Source: Chloroflexota bacterium (GTDB taxonomy: Bacteria; Chloroflexota; Anaerolineae; Caldilineales; Caldilineaceae). Taken from it: 64,000 nucleotides of DNA. Positions 1 to 10,479 of this stretch are shown here, one piece after another (within the stretch, counting starts at the first letter, position 1; every line of letters begins with the position of its first letter). The stretch lies in assembly GCA_016861025.1 (NCBI GenBank), contig BOKO01000012.1:1-64000 (forward strand), written 5' to 3'. A program made the translations under genes and the position numbers. Under the pieces are notes generated by a model. It ran no database searches. It saw only the letters and a list, made by a program, of their open reading frames with translations, and had not been told where the DNA came from.

Positions 1-10
1 TATCTTTCAT
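1..10 (-). CDS. 5' end of an unidentified gene downstream of ssb (partial)
   Basis: On the minus strand an ATG at 10-8 is preceded, after 7 nt, by AAGGAGG (24-18). Only three codons (Met-Lys-Asp) and one base lie in the window, so the product cannot be named. It follows ssb on the same strand. In many bacteria rpsR follows ssb, but three residues cannot test that. The binding site lies inside a long hairpin, described separately. Confidence 0.55.
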
Positions 11-13
11 ATT

Positions 14-69
14 GAAACCTCCTTGGCTTGACTTGTGTCTTACACCCTCAGTCTAGCCCAGGAGGTTTC
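14..69 (-). promoter_or_regulatory. Hairpin enclosing the ribosome binding site of the partial gene at 1-10
   Basis: Bases 14-33 pair with 50-69: 18 of 20 positions match, with a 16-nt loop. In the minus-strand transcript the right-hand part of the stem contains the AAGGAGG of the next gene, so the folded RNA would hide it. Read on the plus strand the same stem is followed by a T-rich run (66-75) and looks like an intrinsic terminator. No plus-strand gene visible here would need one. The pairing is directly visible; the regulatory role is inferred. Confidence 0.55.
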
Positions 70-89
70 TTTTTTGCTACCCCATCAAA

Positions 90-128
90 CAACATGAGCT
101 ATCCCAAAATTCGGGATGACTCATGTTG
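90..128. repeat. Stem-loop just downstream of ssb
   Basis: Bases 90-98 pair perfectly with 120-128. After one mismatch, 100-105 pair with 113-118 (one G-T pair) around the loop 106-112. It lies between the ssb stop codon and the binding-site hairpin at 14-69. No T-run follows on the minus strand, so it is a weak terminator candidate; an mRNA processing or stability element is equally possible. Confidence 0.45.
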
Positions 129-175
129 AGGTGTTCAGTTGTTGTTTGGTGCGCCCTATATTGGCATCCGTTGTG

Positions 176-592
176 CTAGAAGGGGATGTCCTCGTCGCTC
201 ATGCCGGGGCCGGGTTCTGCAACGGCAGCGCCGCCAGAACTAACATGAGGCTCCATACCTTCGCCACGCGTAGAGAGGAACCGAATATCTTGCGCTGTGA
301 CCTCTAGCGATGCACGCGGCTGTCCTTCACGATCAATGTAGGCTTGTGGGTCCTCCACTGTACCAACAACCAGAACTTTGCTGCCCTTGGTCAGATACTG
401 GCTTGCATTTTCAGCCAGCTTGCGCCATGCCGTAACCCGGAACCACGTTGTCTTGTCCTGCTGCTGTCCGTCTTGTCCTGTCCATCTCCGATTGACAGCT
501 ACCGTGAAACTCGTAACCGGCACGCCCGTCGGCGTGTACCGCATCTCCGGATCGCGACCCAAATTGCCAATAAGTGTGATCTGCTGATACAT
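176..592 (-). CDS. ssb: Single-stranded DNA-binding protein
   Basis: This 138-residue protein binds single-stranded DNA during replication, recombination and repair. It opens with the OB-fold signature (MYQQITLIGNLGRDPE), carries the TTWFRVTAWRKLAENA strand, and ends in the acidic tail DEDIPF, which in this family docks partner proteins. The length is short but normal for a bacterial SSB, with little linker between the OB fold and the tail. The ATG at 592 has a purine-rich AAAGGAG about 9 nt upstream. No rpsF-like gene is visible upstream, where the plus-strand peptidase gene lies instead. Identification is secure. Confidence 0.96.
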   Translation of the reverse strand: MYQQITLIGNLGRDPEMRYTPTGVPVTSFTVAVNRRWTGQDGQQQDKTTWFRVTAWRKLAENASQYLTKGSKVLVVGTVEDPQAYIDREGQPRASLEVTAQDIRFLSTRGEGMEPHVSSGGAAVAEPGPGMSDEDIPF

Positions 593-738
593 GGTTTTTG
601 CTCCTTTGCATGGGGCGGATCAAATGCTTGCAATCGAAAGCTGGCTGCAATTGCACATTATTTTATATTGTAACCGTTCCTCTGTCTTACGTCAAAAATC
701 TGATCTTTCCATGGAACATTTGTTCGTGTTTGGGTTGG

Positions 739-768
739 TTGGACGCAGCCGCCCGCCCATGCGATAAT
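739..768 (+). promoter_or_regulatory. Candidate sigma-A promoter for the M24 peptidase gene
   Basis: TTGGAC (739-744) and GATAAT (763-768) are separated by 18 nt. They lie about 65 nt before the ATG at 835, in the gap facing the divergent ssb. Confidence 0.45.
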
Positions 769-834
769 AGCGACAGCGCGCCATTCTCTGTCTGGCTGCT
801 GCAATCATCGCAAATTCAAGGTAATTATTTAGAC

Positions 835-2067
835 ATGACCCTACATGACATCCAAACCTATCTTAAGGTGCACCGGCTTGATGGCTGGCTGCTCTATGAT
901 TTTCGAGGAACAAACCCGGTGGCGCTGCACGTTGCCGGCTTAACCTCCAGCGGGTCGCGGCGCTGGTTTTTGTGGATTCCCGCCGCCGGCGAGCCACGCT
1001 GGCTGATCCATGCCATCGAAGGCAGCACCTTTCGCAGCGTGCGCGGCGAGGTCGCCAGTGTGATGGAACGGTACGCCGGTTGGCGCGAGCTGGAAACAAA
1101 GCTGGCTGCGCTGGTGCAAACGTCGCACGGCCCGGCGCAGCGCATCGCCATGGAATACAGCCCGCAGAACGCCATCCCTTACGTCAGCCTGATCGACGCC
1201 GGCACGAAGGAACTGGTCGAACGCGTCACCGGTGCGGAGATCGTCTCCAGCGCCGACCTGGTGCAGATCGCGCAGGCTGTACTGAGCGAGGAACAGATCG
1301 CCAGCCATCGCCGCGCCGCTGCGGTCTGTCTGGCTGCTAAGGACGCCGCCTTCGACTTCATCCGTGCGAAGCTGGCCGCTGGCGAGACGACGACCGAATA
1401 CGCGGTGCAGCAGTTCATCACGGATTTCTTCGTCGCGCGACAGATGGATTACGACCATCCGGCCATCGTCGCCGTCAACGCCCACGCCGCCGACCCACAC
1501 TACGCGCCGACGCCGGAGCATCACGCCGCGATCCGCCCCGGCGACATGGTGTTGATCGACCTGTGGGCGCGTGAAACGAAGACGCCGGACGACTGCTTTG
1601 CCGACCTGACGTGGACAGCCTACTGCGGCGCCGAAGCGCCAGCGAAGGCGCGTGAAGTCTTTGCTGTCGTGGCTGCGGGGCGCGACGCCGCCGTGCGCCT
1701 GATGCAGGAACGGTTGAGCACGGGCGCGGCGGTGTACGGCTACGAGGTCGACGACGCCTGCCGCAACGTCATCGCCGCCGCGGGTTATGGCGACGCCTTC
1801 TTCCATCGCACTGGACACAGCCTCGGCGTCAAGGTGCACTACAACGGCGTCAACATCGACAACTACGAGACGCAGGATCGCCGCAGCCTGATCCCGCATG
1901 TGCTCTTCACCGTCGAGCCCGGCGTCTACCTGCCCACATGCGACTTCGACGGCAGCGGGCGCAATCTGGGACTGGGCATCCGCAGCGAAATCAACTGTCT
2001 GGCAACCGCAAACGGCGTCGAAGTGACGACGCTGCCGCTGCAAACGGAAATCATCACACTCATGTAA
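835..2067 (+). CDS. M24-family metallopeptidase (Xaa-Pro peptidase type)
   Basis: A 410-residue protein with an N-terminal creatinase-like domain (about 1-170) and a C-terminal pita-bread peptidase domain. The expected metal ligands are visible in order: Asp in VLIDLWA, Asp in CFADLTWTAY, His in FHRTGHSLG, Glu in FTVEPGVYLP and Glu in GIRSEINC. These support a dinuclear metal site cutting Xaa-Pro bonds in dipeptides or short peptides. The ATG at 835 was preferred over an upstream TTG at 598 because conserved sequence begins here. It ends directly before a heptamer-repeat hairpin and is followed by lutA on the same strand. The exact substrate (PepP or PepQ type) cannot be told from sequence. 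Confidence 0.88.
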   Translation: MTLHDIQTYLKVHRLDGWLLYDFRGTNPVALHVAGLTSSGSRRWFLWIPAAGEPRWLIHAIEGSTFRSVRGEVASVMERYAGWRELETKLAALVQTSHGPAQRIAMEYSPQNAIPYVSLIDAGTKELVERVTGAEIVSSADLVQIAQAVLSEEQIASHRRAAAVCLAAKDAAFDFIRAKLAAGETTTEYAVQQFITDFFVARQMDYDHPAIVAVNAHAADPHYAPTPEHHAAIRPGDMVLIDLWARETKTPDDCFADLTWTAYCGAEAPAKAREVFAVVAAGRDAAVRLMQERLSTGAAVYGYEVDDACRNVIAAAGYGDAFFHRTGHSLGVKVHYNGVNIDNYETQDRRSLIPHVLFTVEPGVYLPTCDFDGSGRNLGLGIRSEINCLATANGVEVTTLPLQTEIITLM

Positions 2068-2121
2068 AATCTCCAATCTCCAATCTCGACTTGAGATTGG
2101 AGATTGGAGATTGGAGATTGG
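2068..2121. repeat. Inverted heptamer array (CCAATCT / AGATTGG)
   Basis: Starting one base after the M24 stop codon, 2068-2087 (tandem copies of CCAATCT) pair perfectly over 20 bp with 2093-2112 (tandem copies of AGATTGG) around a 5-nt loop. Further AGATTGG copies run to 2121. The last copies place GGAG at 2113-2116, 8 nt before the lutA ATG, so the repeat appears to supply its ribosome binding site. The same unit recurs at 5604-5690 and 36863-36937. Confidence 0.9.
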
Positions 2122-2124
2122 CGT

Positions 2125-2976
2125 ATGGCGCACAAGAAGCAATTTGAGACCCCGCCCCGGCGCGTGGCGTTGTTCGTAACCTGCATGGTCGATATGATTT
2201 ACCCGGAAGTGGGCATGGCGACAGTCGAGCTGCTGGAGCGGCAGGGAGTCGAGGTGGTCTTCCCGGCGGATCAGACCTGCTGCGGGCAGCCTGCCTTCAA
2301 CGCCGGGTTCTGGGAGGAGGCGCGTCCGTTGGCGCGACGCTTCGTCGACATCTTCGAGCCGCTGGTGCGCAACAAACAGGTCGACGCCGTCGTTGCGCCG
2401 AGCGGCAGTTGCACGACGATGACCAGCCACTTCTATAGCCTGTTGCTGGAAAATGATCCGACGTATCGCGCCCGCGCCGAGTTTCTAGGCGCGGCCACCT
2501 TCGAGCTGACCGAGTTTCTGGTCGATGTGTTGGGCGTCGAAGCGGTCGGAGCACATTTCGACGGCGTGCTCACCTATCACGCCTGCTGCCATCTCAAGCG
2601 CGAGCTGGGCATCGACCGCCAGCCGCGCACGCTGCTCAGCCACGTCGAAGGCGCCGAAGTCGTCGAGATGACCGCCGCCGACGAGTGTTGCGGTTTTGGC
2701 GGGCTGTTTGCGATCAAGAACAACGACATCAGCACGGCGATGGGACAGCGCAAGACGCAGAACATCACCAAAAGCGACGCCGACGTGGTGGCGCTCTGCG
2801 ACGTGAGCTGCATGGCGCACATCAACGGCCTGCTCAGCCGACAGGGGCAGCGCACGCGCGCGGTGCACATCGCCCAGGTGCTTGCCAATCAAGTCGACGT
2901 GACGCCGCGCACACGCACCAAACCGGAGGCAAAACCGCCTGCGCCGCCGCGCCGCTGGCAGGACGGGAAAGCATGA
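2125..2976 (+). CDS. lutA: Lactate utilization protein A (CCG-domain Fe-S protein)
   Basis: A 283-residue protein with two cysteine-rich CCG domains. The first has Cys52-Cys53 (TCCGQPAFNAG). The second has Cys154-Cys155 (HACCHLKRELG) and Cys188-Cys189 (DECCGFGG). This is the architecture of LutA/YkgE, which with LutB oxidises L-lactate to pyruvate, and resembles glycolate oxidase and heterodisulfide reductase subunits. The ATG at 2125 was chosen over an in-frame TTG at 2104 because the latter would translate the heptamer repeat. lutB follows after a repeat-filled 75-nt gap. The proline-rich C-terminal tail is not conserved-looking. Confidence 0.9.
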   Translation: MAHKKQFETPPRRVALFVTCMVDMIYPEVGMATVELLERQGVEVVFPADQTCCGQPAFNAGFWEEARPLARRFVDIFEPLVRNKQVDAVVAPSGSCTTMTSHFYSLLLENDPTYRARAEFLGAATFELTEFLVDVLGVEAVGAHFDGVLTYHACCHLKRELGIDRQPRTLLSHVEGAEVVEMTAADECCGFGGLFAIKNNDISTAMGQRKTQNITKSDADVVALCDVSCMAHINGLLSRQGQRTRAVHIAQVLANQVDVTPRTRTKPEAKPPAPPRRWQDGKA

Positions 2977-2984
2977 GGGCGTGC

Positions 2985-3046
2985 TGCGTATTGCATGATA
3001 CGCAACACGTAGCACGAAACACGTAGCACGAAACACGTAGCACGAA
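2985..3046. repeat. Tandem 14-nt (2 x 7) repeat between lutA and lutB
   Basis: Three exact copies of ACACGTAGCACGAA lie head to tail at 3005-3046. Each is two 7-nt units. They are preceded by a small inverted repeat (TGCGTAT / ATACGCA). The array ends 5 nt before the lutB ATG and leaves that gene without a recognisable Shine-Dalgarno sequence. It is related in composition to the GTGTTGC-type arrays at 39248, 40044, 59209 and 60394. Confidence 0.85.
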
Positions 3047-3051
3047 ACACC

Positions 3052-4509
<1,458 letters not shown>

Positions 4510-4558
4510 GCGACTCTTTGTTCGGTAGGCTATCAATCAAAAACTGCAAAGATAGTGA

Positions 4559-5251
4559 ATGTTGAATGTGGGCATGACTCATAGCACTGATATTGCGCTT
4601 TGGAAACAGGTTGCATTCTTGCATTCCGCCCCGATGGATGCACTTGCCGCCATTGCTGACGCTGCAACCTGGCGAACCTACAAGCGCGATGAGGTGATTT
4701 TCCTGGAGGGCGAGCCAACTGCAGGGTTGTTCCTGGTGGAATCTGGCGTGGTGAAAATCTGCCGGTATTCCAAAGATGGCCGCGAACATATCCTGCATTT
4801 TATCCAGCGCGGCGACACGTTTAACGATGTCTCCGTGCTCGATGGCGGACCGAATCCGGCGACAGCGGTGGCGCACACCGATGCAACGCTCTGGCATGTC
4901 GCGCGCAACGATCTACACGCCATCGTGCTGCGCGATCCGGCGTTGGCGTGGGCGATGATCGAGAATCTGGCGCGACGCGCACGGATGCTCGTCTCCACCG
5001 TGCAGAATTTGGCGATGCGCAATGTGCGCAGCCGCCTTGCCAAACTGCTGCTTGAACAAGCGGAAGCGGCGGAACGCGGCGAATCACCCACACCGTTGAC
5101 GCAAGAAGAAATGGCGCATTACCTCGGCACTGTGCGCGAAGTGGTTGGTCGCACGCTGCGTGCACTGGCAGCCGATGGGTTGATCGAAATGCAGCGCCAG
5201 CAGATTATCATCGTTGACCGTGCTGGACTACGAGCAGAGGCCGAAGTCTAG
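4559..5251 (+). CDS. Crp/Fnr-family transcriptional regulator
   Basis: A 230-residue protein with a cyclic-nucleotide-binding-type beta-barrel (about 20-125; GLFLVESGVVKICR, HILHFIQRGDTFND), a dimer helix, and a C-terminal winged helix with the recognition segment EEMAHYLGTVREVVGRTL. No N-terminal cysteine cluster of the oxygen-sensing FNR kind is present. It lies 49 nt after lutB on the same strand and may regulate lutAB or respond to redox or carbon state; this is inference from position only. The start is uncertain: ATG codons at 4559 and 4574 are both possible and neither has a good binding site. Confidence 0.85.
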   Translation: MLNVGMTHSTDIALWKQVAFLHSAPMDALAAIADAATWRTYKRDEVIFLEGEPTAGLFLVESGVVKICRYSKDGREHILHFIQRGDTFNDVSVLDGGPNPATAVAHTDATLWHVARNDLHAIVLRDPALAWAMIENLARRARMLVSTVQNLAMRNVRSRLAKLLLEQAEAAERGESPTPLTQEEMAHYLGTVREVVGRTLRALAADGLIEMQRQQIIIVDRAGLRAEAEV

Positions 5252-5262
5252 CGTTTCGCCGC

Positions 5263-6522
5263 CTATGATGCAAGATTACGCAGAGCTTGCTCTAACACCA
5301 ATACCGCGCGCCAAAAATCATCGAGGGGCAGATGTTCGTGCGGCGTATGATCCAGGCTGCTGTCTCCAGGCCCGTAGGCGACGACCGGACAGCGCCACGC
5401 CGGGCCAACCACGTTCATGTCGCTCGTCCCTGTCTTGAGCACAAAGCCCAGTTTCTCCGTCGGCGTCACTTCCTTTAGCCCTTGCAAAAAACTGCGCACC
5501 AGCGGGTTGCTGCGTTCGCTGCGCCACGCCGGTTCATAGGAGCTGAAGCGCAGCGTGATGGAGGTGGGCGAACCGGGGATTGCGAGCTCGGTTGGGTGTT
5601 CGGGAGAGATTGGAGATTGGAGATTGGAGATTGGGAGAATGGGAGATTGTGAGATTGTGAGATTGGAGATTGGAGATTGGGACATCTCCGCCTCCCTCCC
5701 TAGCGCCCTCTGGCTTGCCCAGGCGCACAGCTCTGCTGCAAAGCGATCTACGTCGAAATCGAGCGGCAGGCGAATGCCACTGCTGGCGACGACGTGATCG
5801 TGCATTTCTTCATCTGTGAAGGTGGCGAGGCGGCGCAGACTGGGTTGGAATTGCTCGAAGGCTTTGTCGCGACCGGCGTTGAACGCGGCGGCGTAGTCGC
5901 TGAGCCAGTTCCAGAACTCGACGGCGACAACCGCCACGCCAGCATCCGGCCCTGCGGTGTGCGCCATCGGCTGCGATGCCTCCATCTCCACCAACAGCCG
6001 TCCCTTATAGCCCAGCGTGACGCGCGTCCAGTGGCTTGGCTCGCCGATGATGCAGGCGGTGGGCAGCGGTTCGCGCACGCCGTCGAACCGGTCGCGGATG
6101 AAGCGGGCGCCCTTGCTGCTGGCTGCCTCCTCCTCCACTGCGCCGACGACAACAAAGCGGATGTTGTGTGCATGCGCCCAGGCGCCGCCGACGCGCGCCA
6201 CGGCGGCGGCGAAGGTTGCCAGCGGACCCTTCGCATCCACGCTGCCGCGCCCGTAGAGCACATCGCCCGCCGGTGTGGATTCAATCCGCACGGGGATGTT
6301 GCCGGGCACGGTGTCGATGTGCCCAAGCAACACAACGGTCTGGACGGCGTCGATTGGACCTGTTTCACCGACGGCGTTGCCCGCAGCATCCACGAACGCA
6401 CGGTCGTAACCCGATGCCGCCATCTGCTGCGCCAGCCAGGCGCTGGCTTCCGCCTCCTGGTGCGAGAGCGACGGGATCGCCACCAGCCCGCGCAAGAGTT
6501 CAATTGCCTGTGTGCGTTCCAT
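5263..6522 (-). CDS. lysK: [LysW]-lysine/ornithine hydrolase with an in-frame repeat insertion
   Basis: A 419-residue M20-family deacylase that should release lysine (or ornithine) from the LysW carrier as the last step of the pathway. Metal and catalytic residues are visible: His68 and Asp70 in LGHIDTVPG, Asp96 in GSVDAKGP, the Glu pair at about 130-131, Glu161 in IIGEPSHW, and the C-terminal HTPHEHLPL. The ATG at 6522 lies 7 nt after the lysJ stop codon. Residues about 278-307 are encoded by an AGATTGG heptamer array and read as repeats of ISNLQSP. This lengthens the protein beyond my recollection of about 350-380 residues for homologues. The frame is open throughout, so the gene looks intact. 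Confidence 0.88.
   Translation of the reverse strand: MERTQAIELLRGLVAIPSLSHQEAEASAWLAQQMAASGYDRAFVDAAGNAVGETGPIDAVQTVVLLGHIDTVPGNIPVRIESTPAGDVLYGRGSVDAKGPLATFAAAVARVGGAWAHAHNIRFVVVGAVEEEAASSKGARFIRDRFDGVREPLPTACIIGEPSHWTRVTLGYKGRLLVEMEASQPMAHTAGPDAGVAVVAVEFWNWLSDYAAAFNAGRDKAFEQFQPSLRRLATFTDEEMHDHVVASSGIRLPLDFDVDRFAAELCAWASQRALGREAEMSQSPISNLTISQSPILPISNLQSPISPEHPTELAIPGSPTSITLRFSSYEPAWRSERSNPLVRSFLQGLKEVTPTEKLGFVLKTGTSDMNVVGPAWRCPVVAYGPGDSSLDHTPHEHLPLDDFWRAVLVLEQALRNLAS
5604..5690. repeat. Heptamer array inside the lysK coding sequence
   Basis: About 87 nt of tandem AGATTGG units with a few variants (GGGAGAA, GAGATTGT) lie within lysK, in frame. On the coding strand they read as ISNLQSP-type heptapeptides. 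It is the same unit as at 2068-2121 and 36863-36937, but here it is mostly in one orientation, without a long facing arm. Confidence 0.9.
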
Positions 6523-6529
6523 GGATTCG

Positions 6530-7744
<1,215 letters not shown>

Positions 7745-7824
7745 ATATTGAATCTACCGTTTCGCGTGGTGTGGTATACTTTTCACAGGTGAGACATGCG
7801 TAATTCACAGTCCTGCAAGAGGCC

Positions 7825-8190
7825 ATGATGAGCACTCAGGCTCCGTCCGATATTGAAATTCTGCAAGAAGCCGCCGATCTGCTGCTTAAGCATCTCGGCC
7901 CGGCAAAGAGTGCGCGCTTCTGGGCGATCTTGCAATCTCGTCAGGGCGATTACCAGGAATGGGCAGACACTGAACATGGACAACTGAACGTCAATCAGCT
8001 TCATGAGGTCATCGTTGAATATCAGACTCGCCACATTGAGAACGATGCACCTGGGCGAAATGCAGACCAGATCACAGTGGACACTTCCCGGAAACCCTCG
8101 TTGTTTGGCAGCGTCGAGGCCGGTGATGTCACTGATGCCATGATCGAGGAAGCCAAACATGACCTATTCCGTCCACTCGCCGATCTGTGA
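7825..8190 (+). CDS. Putative antitoxin of a PIN-domain toxin-antitoxin pair
   Basis: A 121-residue protein whose N-terminal half contains ADLLLKHLGPAKSARFWAIL and QSRQGDYQEW, a pattern I recall from uncharacterised proteins beside PIN toxins. Its C-terminal part (KPSLFGSVEAGDVTDAMIEE) resembles the toxin-wrapping tail of VapB/Phd-type antitoxins. The gene overlaps the toxin gene by 4 nt (GTGA), so translation is likely coupled. ATG codons at 7825 and 7828 follow AAGAGG. The pair sits on the plus strand between minus-strand lysine genes, which suggests insertion. No helix-turn-helix or ribbon-helix-helix is obvious, so the DNA-binding mode is unknown. Confidence 0.6.
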   Translation: MMSTQAPSDIEILQEAADLLLKHLGPAKSARFWAILQSRQGDYQEWADTEHGQLNVNQLHEVIVEYQTRHIENDAPGRNADQITVDTSRKPSLFGSVEAGDVTDAMIEEAKHDLFRPLADL

Positions 8191-8594
8191 GTGTCGAATC
8201 AGCACCGATGCTTTACGTAATAGACACCCATGTTCTCATCTGGTATTTCACCGGCAACAAACGGCTGTCCAGTGACCTGAAAATGACAATTGACCAGGTG
8301 CGTCAGCAAGGTGGCAGAATATTGGTGCCAACCATCGTTCTGGCGGAAGCACTGGTAGTTGCGGTCAAAGGTCGCGTCGTGTTCGATATTGATCAACTCT
8401 ACGCCCAGATTCAGACAGAGCCGGAGTTTAGGATTGTTGGCTTTGACGCTGACATCTTTGCTGAGACACTTCGTATCCAGAAGATTCCCGAAATCCATGA
8501 CCGCATCATTGCCGCCACGGCAAGATTTTACGGCGCCAGTCTGCTCACCAAAGACGGCATCATCCGTCTATCCGATGAAGTAAACATGAGTTGA
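8187..8594 (+). CDS. PIN-domain ribonuclease toxin (VapC-like)
   Basis: A 135-residue PIN-domain protein, expected to be a Mg-dependent endoribonuclease. The acidic active-site set is present: Asp in YVIDTHVLIW, Glu in LAEALV, Asp in EIHDRIIAATA and Asp in LLTKDGII. The GTG start at 8187 overlaps the antitoxin stop codon by 4 nt; an ATG at 8208 is the alternative and would start right at the PIN core. The neighbouring antitoxin-like gene supports a toxin-antitoxin role, but the target RNA cannot be inferred. Confidence 0.82.
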   Translation: MSVESAPMLYVIDTHVLIWYFTGNKRLSSDLKMTIDQVRQQGGRILVPTIVLAEALVVAVKGRVVFDIDQLYAQIQTEPEFRIVGFDADIFAETLRIQKIPEIHDRIIAATARFYGASLLTKDGIIRLSDEVNMS

Positions 8595-8629
8595 GTAGTC
8601 CCTGCTGCTCAATCGGGTAAGTACGTTTA

Positions 8630-9586
8630 TTATGCTTCTGGGTCTGGATTCCACCAGCACGGCCCCTTGCCTTGCCGCGCCTCGACCGCCCGCGTGCGAA
8701 TATCCACCATCGCCTCAACCGTGAGCGGGCGGAATGTCTGCGCGGCGGCGAATGCCTGATCCTGCTCGTTTGGGAAGCTCAACCCCAACAGCGCCACATC
8801 CGGGTCGAGCGTCAGCGTGTAATGCAGACACTCCTGCACCGTCAGCCGCGGCAGCACGGCCACCGCGTCATTCACGCCGCCGGAGGAGAGCTTGCCACGC
8901 GGGCGCCGTTGCAGCGGCTGGTTGTAGCCGACGGTGTCGCCCAACAGCTTGCCAGCGCCAAAGGTCTTGAAGCAGATGCTGCCCACGCCGCGCGCCTTGC
9001 ATAGCGGCAGCGTGTCGGTGATGTAGCGTTCGTCCACAAAGGGCCCCACCGGGAACATGGCGATGTCGCATAATCCGGCTTCGATGGCGACCTTGAGCAC
9101 GTCGGGATTGTGCGACGAAATGCCGCCGAAGCGCGTCTTGCCCGCCTTGATACAGTCGGCAAGCTGGTCGAAGCCGCCGCCGGGCGCCATCAGTTTCTCT
9201 AATGTCGCCATGTCCGACAAGCCGTGAAAGACAAAGGCGTCGGTGTACTCCAACTCCAGACGGCGCAGCGAGTTCTCAATCTGCGGCGCAACCGGCGCCA
9301 GCAGATCGTCGATCTTGGAGACGATGAAGAGCCGCTCACGCACGCCCTTGACCGCCTGCCCGACGATCTGCTCGGAGTAGCCGTCCTCGTAGCCGGGCGC
9401 GGTGTCGACGACATTCAACCCGGCGTCGATGGCGCGGCGTAGCGTGGCGACGCACGTCTCCAGCGGCAGGCTGCGGTCGGCCAGATCGCCGGCGCCGAGC
9501 ACGCTGGCGATGAAGCCGGTGCGGCCGAGTTCGCGACGCGGGGCGAAAAAGGATGTTGTTTTTGTTGTTTCACGCGCTGATATCAT
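8630..9586 (-). CDS. Aldo/keto reductase
   Basis: A 318-residue NAD(P)H-dependent oxidoreductase with a TIM-barrel fold. The catalytic tetrad is recognisable: Asp in VVDTAPGYEDG, Tyr in DGYSEQIVG, Lys in FIVSKIDDL and His in AFVFHGLSD. The ATG at 9586 has AGGAG 9 nt upstream. It lies within the lysine cluster, 67 nt downstream of lysZ and on the same strand, but no aldo/keto reductase step is known in the LysW pathway. Its substrate is unknown; similar enzymes act on sugars and small aldehydes. Confidence 0.85.
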   Translation of the reverse strand: MISARETTKTTSFFAPRRELGRTGFIASVLGAGDLADRSLPLETCVATLRRAIDAGLNVVDTAPGYEDGYSEQIVGQAVKGVRERLFIVSKIDDLLAPVAPQIENSLRRLELEYTDAFVFHGLSDMATLEKLMAPGGGFDQLADCIKAGKTRFGGISSHNPDVLKVAIEAGLCDIAMFPVGPFVDERYITDTLPLCKARGVGSICFKTFGAGKLLGDTVGYNQPLQRRPRGKLSSGGVNDAVAVLPRLTVQECLHYTLTLDPDVALLGLSFPNEQDQAFAAAQTFRPLTVEAMVDIRTRAVEARQGKGPCWWNPDPEA

Positions 9587-9653
9587 AGCATCGACTCCTG
9601 TCGGAGCATTGCTTCGACTTGTTCGTAAGTATACCCCTTGCCCAAATCCAGAG

Positions 9654-10457
<804 letters not shown>

Positions 10458-10479
10458 GAAAACCGTCCCACCATTCTGC

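Noticed and set aside
598..834. N-terminal extension of the M24 peptidase to a TTG at 598
   Set aside because: The extra 79 residues are Cys/Trp-rich and unlike the family, and they cover a better promoter candidate.
3005..3046. Three 14-nt direct repeats as a possible CRISPR array
   Set aside because: The units are contiguous without spacers, and no cas gene is present.
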